Shown here piece by piece: positions 1 through 7,230 of a stretch of 42,580 bases of DNA. A model generated the notes under the pieces. It was given only the letters and a program-made list of their open reading frames with translations. It had not been told where the DNA came from and did not search any database. The position numbers and the translations under genes were made by a program. Location of the stretch: assembly GCA_937949745.1 (NCBI GenBank), contig CALECM010000098.1, positions 1 through 42,580 of the forward strand, in the 5' to 3' direction. This DNA comes from an uncultured Bacteroidales bacterium (GTDB lineage: Bacteria; Bacteroidota; Bacteroidia; Bacteroidales; WCHB1-69). Within the stretch, counting starts at the first letter, position 1. Each line of letters opens with the position of its first letter.

Positions 1-528
1 GAATATATTTCCCCGGATAAAGAAATACGTTTCTCAAAAGAAGAATCCGGAATTGAGCTTACAATCACGCCCGCAGATGATTTTAAAATGACGGTATATG
101 TAGATTACGGGACCCGCGTTTTAGCCGATCAGCAAGCTACACTGACCGATATGAAAAATTTCGAAACGGAAATGTCCGATTCCCGGACTTTTGTTTTTTT
201 ACATGAATTGCAGTTTCTTATTGCCCATAACCTTGTTAAAGGCGGGGACATGGATAATGCCGTGGTTTTCGTGGATAAAATACCTGATCAGAAAGTACTG
301 GAAGAACTGGGCCGTTTTTTCAACAAAAAAGATATTGAAGTGACAGAACACGGTACACTTAACCATAATCCGCTGCATCACCTTAATGAACCGGCACGTC
401 ATAAGCTGCTGGATCTCGTAGGTGATTTGTATTTGCTAGGGAAACCGCTCAAAGGACATATCGTGGCCCGTAAACCGGGACATTTCGCCAATACGGAATT
501 CGGCAAACTGATCGCAAAAGAACAATAA
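1..528 (+). CDS. lpxC: UDP-3-O-acyl-N-acetylglucosamine deacetylase LpxC, C-terminal part (5' end outside window)
   Basis: LpxC is the cytosolic zinc deacetylase that commits UDP-acyl-GlcNAc to lipid A synthesis. The reading frame is open from base 1, so the ATG at 88 is internal. Visible family marks are SRTF..LHE, then KGGDMDNA, then the zinc-ligand stretch RHKLLDLVGD (His and Asp of the HKxxD motif), and near the end KPGH, whose His matches the catalytic His265 of E. coli. The protein stops a dozen residues after KPGH, as in stand-alone LpxC. In most Bacteroidota LpxC continues into a fused FabZ dehydratase domain, which is absent here: the stop at 526-528 is followed after 25 bases by the end of the convergent folC. 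A stand-alone LpxC or a second copy are both possible; the truncated view cannot decide. Confidence 0.9.
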   Translation, partial: EYISPDKEIRFSKEESGIELTITPADDFKMTVYVDYGTRVLADQQATLTDMKNFETEMSDSRTFVFLHELQFLIAHNLVKGGDMDNAVVFVDKIPDQKVLEELGRFFNKKDIEVTEHGTLNHNPLHHLNEPARHKLLDLVGDLYLLGKPLKGHIVARKPGHFANTEFGKLIAKEQ

Positions 529-553
529 AGAGATCGATAGCTAATTTTCCGGC

Positions 554-1861
554 TTACTGTTCCAGAGATTTCAGAAGGTCACCCACGACAAAACAACTTC
601 CCCCGATAAAAATAAGGTCATCCTGTTCAGCATTTTGTCGCGCCGCCCGGTAAGCCTCCGGAACGGTAGTATAAACCATAACCGTGTATCCCAAAGCGCG
701 CATTTTTTCTCCCAACAGATCAGGATCCAACGCTCTTTCAATATCCGCCCGACACAGGTAATAAGTTGATTTATGTTTCGGCAACAACTGGATGATATTA
801 TCAACATCCTTATCATTGACCATTCCCAGCACAAAATGGAGATGGTGATAATCAATATGTTTGATTTGATTGGAAATAAAAGTAATGCCATCGGTATTAT
901 GTCCGACATCACATATGGTAAGCGGCTGCTGACTGATAATTTGCCACCTTCCCCGGAAACGGGTATTTTCCACAACATGTTCGATCGCATGCTGGATATT
1001 CCCAATACGGTAAGGAACAATGTCTTTGAGTACATGAGCGGCTTCCAGAAAAGTAACCAGGTTTTTTAACTGGTAATCTCCTGAAAGAGGGAAACGTATA
1101 AAATCCGTGACAGGTCTTCCTTCACTCTCGATTCTGATCAATCTTTCATATACGTTGTTCTGATTACTTCCCTTTGCAATTTTATAACGCCGGTCCGCCA
1201 AATAAAGCGGAGCATGCTTCCGGTCTGCGATTTCTTCAAATACGGGAAACGTTTCCGGATTAAATTCCCCGATCACTACCGGAATACCTTCTTTAATAAT
1301 GCCGGCTTTCTCAGCAGCAATAGCAGACAAAGTATTTCCCAGGAACTGGGTATGGTCGAGGGATATATTCGTAATAACAGATAAAACAGGCATTATGATA
1401 TTGGTGGAATCCAACCGCCCGCCCAATCCGGTCTCAATAACCGCCATATCCACTTTTTCGGAAGCGAAATAATCGAATGCGAGCATCGTGGTCATCTCGA
1501 AGAAGGAAGGTTGTACAGGATCGAAACGTTCTTTATATTTCTGAAAAAAATCCACCACCTTATCCTCAGGAATCCTGACACCGTTAACTTTAATCCTTTC
1601 CGTAAAGTCAACCAGGTGCGGAGAAGTATAAAGTCCGGTCTTCAATCCGCATTCCTGAAAATAGGAAGACAGCAGATGGCCCACGGAACCTTTTCCGTTG
1701 GTACCTGCGATATGGACGGATTTAAAAGTATTTTCGGGATGTCCCGTTATATCCGCGAGCGTTTCAATATTTTCCAATCCTTCCTTATAAGCCGAAGATC
1801 CGACCCTGTGATACATAGGATAAGCGGAAAATATTTCATCTAAAAGAGATCGGTACTTCAA
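554..1861 (-). CDS. folC: Bifunctional folylpolyglutamate synthase / dihydrofolate synthase
   Basis: This Mur-ligase-family enzyme adds glutamate to dihydropteroate and folates using ATP. Family motifs are plain: the P-loop HIAGTNGKGS, TSPHLVDFTERI, the Mg-binding E of ETGLGGRLDSTN, ITNISLDHTQFLG, EKAGIIK, and CDVGHN in the C-terminal domain. I chose the TTG at 1861, giving 435 residues, because the protein then begins MKYRSLLDEIF..PMYHRVG, which fits the usual family N-terminus. A TTG at 1888 would add nine residues and overlap the tonB stop. With the chosen start the gene lies 10 bases after the TonB-like gene and is last of an exbB-exbD-tonB-folC transcription unit. Confidence 0.93.
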   Translation of the reverse strand: MKYRSLLDEIFSAYPMYHRVGSSAYKEGLENIETLADITGHPENTFKSVHIAGTNGKGSVGHLLSSYFQECGLKTGLYTSPHLVDFTERIKVNGVRIPEDKVVDFFQKYKERFDPVQPSFFEMTTMLAFDYFASEKVDMAVIETGLGGRLDSTNIIMPVLSVITNISLDHTQFLGNTLSAIAAEKAGIIKEGIPVVIGEFNPETFPVFEEIADRKHAPLYLADRRYKIAKGSNQNNVYERLIRIESEGRPVTDFIRFPLSGDYQLKNLVTFLEAAHVLKDIVPYRIGNIQHAIEHVVENTRFRGRWQIISQQPLTICDVGHNTDGITFISNQIKHIDYHHLHFVLGMVNDKDVDNIIQLLPKHKSTYYLCRADIERALDPDLLGEKMRALGYTVMVYTTVPEAYRAARQNAEQDDLIFIGGSCFVVGDLLKSLEQ

Positions 1862-1871
1862 AACTCGGATA

Positions 1872-2576
1872 TTATAAACTAAAAACAATCACACGCAATT
1901 CCTCTTTTCCGGGTTTATAACGTGCTGTTTTGGCTTTCCTGACACATTCGGCCTGTATCCTGGAATTGGTAATGGTAGTCGGATATTGCCTGTTATTGAT
2001 CACACGGGCATCCAATACCGTACCCGTAGCGGCCACATGGACTTCCACATATACTTTTCCCACTTCGTTCACGGTCAGGTCGGGCATATAAGTATAAGAC
2101 CGGTTTCCCGTACCGTACCCGATCTTGCCTCCGCTACCGCTACCCTCTCCCGCTCCGAGTCCCGAACCGAATCCGGTACCGCTGCCTGTACCCGAACCGC
2201 CACCGCTGCCGCCACCCATACCCGGACGGTAAACCGCATTGGGATTAGGACGGGGATCCACTATGTCGGCCGAATTATCGCTGGTTGTTTCAGTTCTTTT
2301 AACCGAAGTAGGAATTGAAGGAAGATTAACATCAGGCTGGGTAAGTAAATTCTCTGCGGAGCTCCGTGCCGGCTGCCTTGAATTGTTATTCATATTGCCA
2401 CCGCCACCACCGCCGCCGCTTTCGATCATCATTTCAACTAAGATCACTTTCTTGGCTGCCGGAGGCGGATATTCGTATTTTAAACCACAAAAAGCCATGA
2501 AAACAAAGGCGATGAGCAGCACTGCCAGAGTTACTGTTCCCGATATGATCTTAGCTTTCTTTTCTTCGCTGGTCAT
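1872..2576 (-). CDS. TonB-like energy transducer with glycine-rich linker
   Basis: The 234-residue protein probably spans the periplasm and couples the ExbB/ExbD motor to outer-membrane transporters. It has a short cytoplasmic N-terminus, one membrane helix (about 12-31), a PPP stretch, a run of seven glycines (about 54-60), a long Gly/Ser linker (about 119-156) and a C-terminal TonB-like fold (about 163-234, with VYVEVHVAATGTVLDA). Classical TonB uses a Pro/Lys-rich linker, so the Gly/Ser linker is unusual. Genes for ExbD and ExbB lie immediately upstream in the same direction (21-base gap to exbD), which supports the role. A Tol-Pal-like role (TolA analogue) is the main alternative. Confidence 0.8.
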   Translation of the reverse strand: MTSEEKKAKIISGTVTLAVLLIAFVFMAFCGLKYEYPPPAAKKVILVEMMIESGGGGGGGNMNNNSRQPARSSAENLLTQPDVNLPSIPTSVKRTETTSDNSADIVDPRPNPNAVYRPGMGGGSGGGSGTGSGTGFGSGLGAGEGSGSGGKIGYGTGNRSYTYMPDLTVNEVGKVYVEVHVAATGTVLDARVINNRQYPTTITNSRIQAECVRKAKTARYKPGKEELRVIVFSL

Positions 2577-2597
2577 GATTTTACTCTTAATACTTAG

Positions 2598-3038
2598 TTA
2601 TTTCGCTTCCACTGCAAAAACAATCCTGTATTGGTTTCCTTCCCCTAATTTGGCATTGAGCTCGTTCAACACATCCATCAGGATCACCACATATTCAACC
2701 GTAACATTCTTATCCGACCGTAAAATAATGGCCTGCTGATCTGATTTATCTTCCGCAACCGCCTGTTCCAATGCCGGTAATAATTCTTCATAAGAAACCG
2801 GAACCGCATTAGATCCTTTCGGATTAACGAAATATTCTTTTTGCTCGTTGATATAAACTTCGATATTGCGGGCTGTGGATTGTTTCCCCGAATCACTTTT
2901 AGGTAATACGATATTGATTACATTAGGAGATACCAATGTAGAGGTAATCATAAAAAATATGAGTAGCAGGAAAACGATATCGGCCATCGACGTAGAGTTG
3001 AAGTCCGACCTTATTTTATTTTGCAATTTTATCGCCAT
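2598..3038 (-). CDS. exbD: ExbD/TolR family biopolymer transport protein
   Basis: The 146-residue protein is a proton-channel component of the TonB (or Tol) motor in the inner membrane. One helix near the N-terminus (about 19-36) carries the conserved Asp20 in MADIVFLLLIFFM, matching the essential membrane aspartate of ExbD/TolR. The rest is a periplasmic domain ending in NQYRIVFAVEAK. It lies 10 bases after exbB and 21 bases before the tonB-like gene, all on the minus strand, so the three are almost certainly co-transcribed. Confidence 0.93.
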   Translation of the reverse strand: MAIKLQNKIRSDFNSTSMADIVFLLLIFFMITSTLVSPNVINIVLPKSDSGKQSTARNIEVYINEQKEYFVNPKGSNAVPVSYEELLPALEQAVAEDKSDQQAIILRSDKNVTVEYVVILMDVLNELNAKLGEGNQYRIVFAVEAK

Positions 3039-3048
3039 TTTTCAATGA

Positions 3049-3768
3049 TTAAACCGGTTCGTGTAACAGATCCAGGAATTCGGTAGTTTTAGTCTCCAAC
3101 ATATTTACTACCTGAGAAATACGGGAAACAATGATATTATTAAAGATATAGGCTATAATTCCCACGATAAGTCCGGCAATGGTCGTAATCATAGCGGTAT
3201 AAATACCTCCCGCAAGATCCGTGATATTCAAATTATTGGGATTTGCAGCCATCGCATGGAAAGCCACCACCATTCCCACAGCGGTCCCTAAAAATCCCAG
3301 CATCGGAGCTGCCCCTGAGATGGTAGCCAATGCAGGCACTCCCTTCTCAAGATGTGCTACTTCCAATTTACCCGTATTTTCAATCGCAGCCGAAATATCT
3401 TCCAGCGGGCGTCCTATACGGGATAACCCTTTTTCGATCATACGCGCCAGCGGTGTGTTATTACCCCTGCATAAAGCCACGGCGGATTCGATTTTCCCGT
3501 TATGGATAAAATCACGTATATTATTCATAAAATTGCGTTCTTCCTTGGAGGCCTTATTGAGTACCAACAAACGTTCTACGAAAATATATATGGCCAGTCC
3601 CAGCATCACGAACAGCGGGATCATGATCCATAAACTTGCCGGATCGAAAACCAGCTGTAAAATACTTATCTTCTCCTGTACCGGCGTGTCTACGGCGGCC
3701 AGAGCTGGGTTAATCACGGAATCGGAAACGATCGGCACCGTTTGTTGTAACAAAAATAGCGTTTTCAT
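3049..3768 (-). CDS. exbB: ExbB/TolQ/MotA-family proton channel protein
   Basis: The 239-residue protein forms the pentameric inner-membrane channel of the TonB/Tol motor with ExbD. There are three membrane segments (about 47-66, the APMLGFLGTAVGMVVAF stretch, and the TAMITTIAGLIVGIIAYIF stretch), with a cytoplasmic loop between the first and second. The last two hold the family's small-residue-rich GTAVGM and T/A/G pore motifs. An N-terminal extension of about 40 residues precedes the first helix, as is common in Bacteroidota. It heads the exbB-exbD-tonB-folC unit. Whether it serves TonB or Tol cannot be told from sequence alone; the TonB-like partner favours TonB. Confidence 0.92.
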   Translation of the reverse strand: MKTLFLLQQTVPIVSDSVINPALAAVDTPVQEKISILQLVFDPASLWIMIPLFVMLGLAIYIFVERLLVLNKASKEERNFMNNIRDFIHNGKIESAVALCRGNNTPLARMIEKGLSRIGRPLEDISAAIENTGKLEVAHLEKGVPALATISGAAPMLGFLGTAVGMVVAFHAMAANPNNLNITDLAGGIYTAMITTIAGLIVGIIAYIFNNIIVSRISQVVNMLETKTTEFLDLLHEPV

Positions 3769-3787
3769 ATTGATCTTAAAATTTGGG

Positions 3788-3795
3788 CAAAAATA
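3788..3795 (-). promoter_or_regulatory. Probable -7 element upstream of exbB
   Basis: On the minus strand this reads TATTTTTG, a perfect match to the Bacteroidota sigma -7 consensus TAnnTTTG, 19 bases before the exbB ATG. I see no good upstream TTTG box at the usual 19-20-base distance, so this is a partial call. Confidence 0.45.
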
Positions 3796-3895
3796 CTAAT
3801 AGCAAAGGTTATGCTATTTTATATTTACATAATTTTCACACACTTCAATGTTAATAATCTTTTGAGTTAACGGAAAAACAGTGGGTAAAATTATA

Positions 3896-3903
3896 TACTT
3901 TTG
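3896..3903 (+). promoter_or_regulatory. Probable -7 element upstream of ftsK
   Basis: TACTTTTG matches TAnnTTTG exactly and leaves a leader of about 45 bases to the ftsK ATG at 3955. A TTTG at 3861-3864 is too far away (31-base spacer) to be a convincing -33 box. Confidence 0.45.
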
Positions 3904-3954
3904 TGAAAATCTATTCTTATATATTAAGTCACTGTCATTCATTTTAAAACAAAA

Positions 3955-6534
3955 ATGCATATCTCAAATAAACGTCCGGCACGCAACTATACTACCGCTC
4001 ACCATAAAACCACAAAAAAAAAATCCGTCAAGAAAACTAAAACCAACGGCAGTCCGGCTTCCAAAAAAGGAAAAAGTATTTTCGCTTTTCTGAAAAGCGA
4101 AAGGATGATACAGATATACGGACTATTACTGATCATCTTTTCCCTTCTGTTATTGGTTTCCATCGTTTCCTATCTTTTCACCCAATCAGCTGACGTTACT
4201 TTTATCAATGACTCGGGCGGAGATGCAAAACCAGGTAATATCGGCGGTGTTGTGGGAGCTTACCTGGCCCATTTCTTCGTCAATTATTTTTTCGGGATCT
4301 TTTCCCTGGGATTTGTATTACTTTTTTTCCTTTACGGCCTTAAGCTTACATTCGGCAAAGAACCGCTTTCCCTTGTAAAATACAGCATTACCATACTGCT
4401 TACGATGGCATGGTTATCCATGTTCACCGGGTTTTTCGTGGAAGGAACCGATAAAGAATATTTCGCCGGTATCTTCGGTAATTTCACCGCTTCTTACCTG
4501 ATCGATAAAACCGGTAAACTGGTTACTTCCCTTATCGCCATTGCATCCTTCCTGATCATCGCCATATTAGGTTATGATTTTTCAGTGCAGCACCTGGCCG
4601 CTATTCCCGGCCGCATCAGAATACCAAAAAGGTCCGGTTCCGGATTAAAAGAGAGAAAAGAAAAAAAGAGGAAAAACATACCGGACGTCAACGGCGAATA
4701 CACTGGTTATCTGGCCGCCGGCAATGCGGACACCGAACTTCCCGGACTGTACATTGAAAACCGTAACGGATTACAGGAAGAGTATACCGGTAATGTAATT
4801 CATTTTGATGATGACAATGATCACGACAATATCAATGAAAGTAAGCATGATTATGCTAAAGAAGATATTCCGGTATCCGCAGTCGCTGAAGATGAAGTGC
4901 CTTTTGAAATTTTCGACAATGCTTTAAAAACGGATGAAATAAGCGAAGAACCGGAAGAAATTGAAGTCCCCGGGCTGGAAAATTTAACGGCTCAACACCC
5001 CGGACTTCTGGAGGATTTTGATCCGAGGAAAGATCTTTCCACCTACCAGTTCCCCGGCATGGAACTCCTGAAAGATTATTCCTCTAAAGAAGTAGACGCG
5101 GAGATCATGCGGAAAGAGCTGGTGGAGAATAAGGTGAAAATCGAAACGACACTCAAAAATTTCAATATTCCCATTAAGAGTATCACCGCCACGATCGGGC
5201 CTACCGTTACGCTGTATGAAATCGTGCCGACCGAAGGTATCAGGATCAATAAAATCAAGAATCTGGAAGATGATATCGCCCTAAGCCTGGCTGCTTTGGG
5301 TATCCGTATCATTGCGCCGATCCCCGGAAAAGGAACGATCGGGATTGAAGTCCCCAACCGGAATCCGAAAATTGTATCGATGAGGGAAATTATCGATTCC
5401 GAGAAATTTAAAAACAATAAATTCGACCTTCCCATAGGACTTGGCAAAACAATCAGCAACGAACCTTTCGTGGTTGACCTGGCTAAAATGCCCCACATGC
5501 TGATGGCCGGAGCTACCGGACAGGGAAAGTCAGTCGGATTGAATGCCGTGATCGCTTCCCTGCTTTACACAAAACATCCTTCGGAACTCAAATTTGTGAT
5601 GATCGACCCAAAGAAAGTGGAGTTTTCTCTTTACTCGGCGATCGAGCGGCATTACCTGGCAAAGGTGCCCGATATCGAAGAACCCATCATTACCGATACT
5701 AAAAAAGTAATCCGGACCCTCAACTCTTTATGTAAAGAGATGGATGACCGGTATGATTTGCTGAAATCAGCCAAAACGAGAAATATTAAAGAATACAATG
5801 CCAAATTCTGCGCGAGGCAGCTTTCACCGGCTAACGGGCACCGTTTTTTGCCTTATATCGTATTACTCATCGACGAGTTCGGAGATCTGATCATGACCGC
5901 CGGACGGGAAGTGGAAATGCCCATCGCGCGGCTCGCACAGCTGGCCCGTGCTATCGGTATCCACCTGATCATAGCAACCCAGCGTCCTTCCGTGAATATT
6001 ATCACCGGAACGATTAAAGCAAACTTCCCTGCACGACTCGCGTTCAGGGTTTCTTCCAAGATCGATTCCAGGACGATCTTAGACGGCAACGGCGCCGACC
6101 AGCTTATCGGAAAGGGTGATATGCTCATATCCACGGGAAGCGACCTTATCCGTTTGCAATGCGCCTTTGTGGATACTCCGGAAGTTGAGAAAATCGTAAA
6201 ACATATTGAAGACCAGCAGGGATATCCTGAAGCCTTCCTGTTGCCCGACGCTCCTGAAGAAAGTAAAAACAGTGAAGGTTCGGAAGAGATTTCTTCCGAC
6301 AAAATCGATGATTTTTTCATGGACGCCGCATCGTTGATCGTGCAGAGCCAGCAAGGTTCCACCTCTTTGATACAAAGAAAGCTTTCGTTAGGATATAACC
6401 GGGCCGGAAGAATCATGGACCAACTGGAAGAATTCGGTATTGTGGGCCCTTCGGCCGGGAGTAAGGCCCGCGAAGTTAAAGTACATTCTACGGAGGAATT
6501 ACGTGAGATTTTTGTCCGTATCGGTCTCCTGTAG
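3955..6534 (+). CDS. ftsK: FtsK/SpoIIIE DNA translocase
   Basis: The 859-residue septal DNA pump clears chromosome termini and activates dimer resolution during division. It has a basic, Lys-rich N-terminus, four membrane helices (about residues 55-205), an acidic linker, and a RecA-type motor with Walker A GATGQGKS (519-526) and Walker B LLIDEFGD (Asp640-Glu641). A C-terminal winged-helix gamma domain (about 790-855, SLIVQSQQGSTSLIQRKL..GYNRAGRIMDQLE) normally reads KOPS-like polarity sites. Length and domain order are normal for Bacteroidota. It is transcribed away from the exb operon. Confidence 0.96.
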   Translation: MHISNKRPARNYTTAHHKTTKKKSVKKTKTNGSPASKKGKSIFAFLKSERMIQIYGLLLIIFSLLLLVSIVSYLFTQSADVTFINDSGGDAKPGNIGGVVGAYLAHFFVNYFFGIFSLGFVLLFFLYGLKLTFGKEPLSLVKYSITILLTMAWLSMFTGFFVEGTDKEYFAGIFGNFTASYLIDKTGKLVTSLIAIASFLIIAILGYDFSVQHLAAIPGRIRIPKRSGSGLKERKEKKRKNIPDVNGEYTGYLAAGNADTELPGLYIENRNGLQEEYTGNVIHFDDDNDHDNINESKHDYAKEDIPVSAVAEDEVPFEIFDNALKTDEISEEPEEIEVPGLENLTAQHPGLLEDFDPRKDLSTYQFPGMELLKDYSSKEVDAEIMRKELVENKVKIETTLKNFNIPIKSITATIGPTVTLYEIVPTEGIRINKIKNLEDDIALSLAALGIRIIAPIPGKGTIGIEVPNRNPKIVSMREIIDSEKFKNNKFDLPIGLGKTISNEPFVVDLAKMPHMLMAGATGQGKSVGLNAVIASLLYTKHPSELKFVMIDPKKVEFSLYSAIERHYLAKVPDIEEPIITDTKKVIRTLNSLCKEMDDRYDLLKSAKTRNIKEYNAKFCARQLSPANGHRFLPYIVLLIDEFGDLIMTAGREVEMPIARLAQLARAIGIHLIIATQRPSVNIITGTIKANFPARLAFRVSSKIDSRTILDGNGADQLIGKGDMLISTGSDLIRLQCAFVDTPEVEKIVKHIEDQQGYPEAFLLPDAPEESKNSEGSEEISSDKIDDFFMDAASLIVQSQQGSTSLIQRKLSLGYNRAGRIMDQLEEFGIVGPSAGSKAREVKVHSTEELREIFVRIGLL

Positions 6535-6547
6535 TTTTACATTTTTA

Positions 6548-6555
6548 TATCTTTG
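6548..6555 (+). promoter_or_regulatory. Probable -7 element upstream of the lolA-like gene
   Basis: TATCTTTG fits TAnnTTTG and starts 13 bases after the ftsK stop, 30 bases before the next ATG. No clear -33 box is visible. It may give the lolA-tamL-helicase genes their own promoter. Confidence 0.4.
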
Positions 6556-6585
6556 TAGTCTGATAGATAGTTATAAAAAAATATC

Positions 6586-7230
6586 ATGAAAAAGACCATT
6601 TTATTCCTCACGATATATTGCATCCTGTTCTCACTTTCCGCGCAGGGGCATCTGGACGGCGGAGCTACGGCACTACTCCGGGAGATCAGCAATAAATACC
6701 AGAAATTTACCACGATGCAGATCGATTACAGCTATAAGGCAGAAAAAGACCAGAAAGTATCAGATACCCAAAAAGGAAAAATAAAGATCAAGGGGAACCA
6801 ATACTACTTTACCTTCGCCGGACAAGCTTTCTATTGCGACGGCGTATCCATCTGGAATTATCAGAAAGAGAGCAACGAAATTTCCATATTCGAATATGAT
6901 GATTCAGACGATAATATGATAAACCCGGCTAAACTGCTGGCCGGATGGGAGAAAAATTTCAGGGCTAAAATCATACGGGAGGAATTCGAGAATAATAAAA
7001 ATCTGATCCTGATTGACTTAACTCCAATAAAAAACGAATCTTATTACAGAATAAGATTATATATCGATAAAGCGAAGAATGAGATTATACGGGTGGCGGT
7101 TTATGAAAAAGACAACACTATCTATACTTATTTTTTCGATAAATTTATCACCAATGTTCCCATGGATGATAAACAATTCAAATTAAACCCTGCCGACTAT
7201 CCCAATGCCCAGATCAACGATATGCGTTAA
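6586..7230 (+). CDS. LolA-like periplasmic lipoprotein carrier protein
   Basis: The 214-residue protein has a Sec signal peptide (MKKTILFLTIYCILFSLSAQG) and then one compact domain. That domain carries the LolA/LolB-like pattern: a short helix with ALLREISNKYQKFTTMQIDYSY, then repeated beta strands (GKIKIKGNQYYF, DGVSIWNYQKESNEI, ISIFEYDD, YRIRLYIDKAKNEIIRVAVYE). By homology it would ferry lipoproteins across the periplasm. It follows ftsK, a common Bacteroidota arrangement, and its last 26 bases overlap the start of the TamL-like gene, suggesting translational coupling. Confidence 0.82.
   Translation: MKKTILFLTIYCILFSLSAQGHLDGGATALLREISNKYQKFTTMQIDYSYKAEKDQKVSDTQKGKIKIKGNQYYFTFAGQAFYCDGVSIWNYQKESNEISIFEYDDSDDNMINPAKLLAGWEKNFRAKIIREEFENNKNLILIDLTPIKNESYYRIRLYIDKAKNEIIRVAVYEKDNTIYTYFFDKFITNVPMDDKQFKLNPADYPNAQINDMR

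Noticed and set aside
571..1035. A long overlapping minus-strand frame inside folC
   Set aside because: Shadow of folC in another frame; the folC frame has full family motifs.
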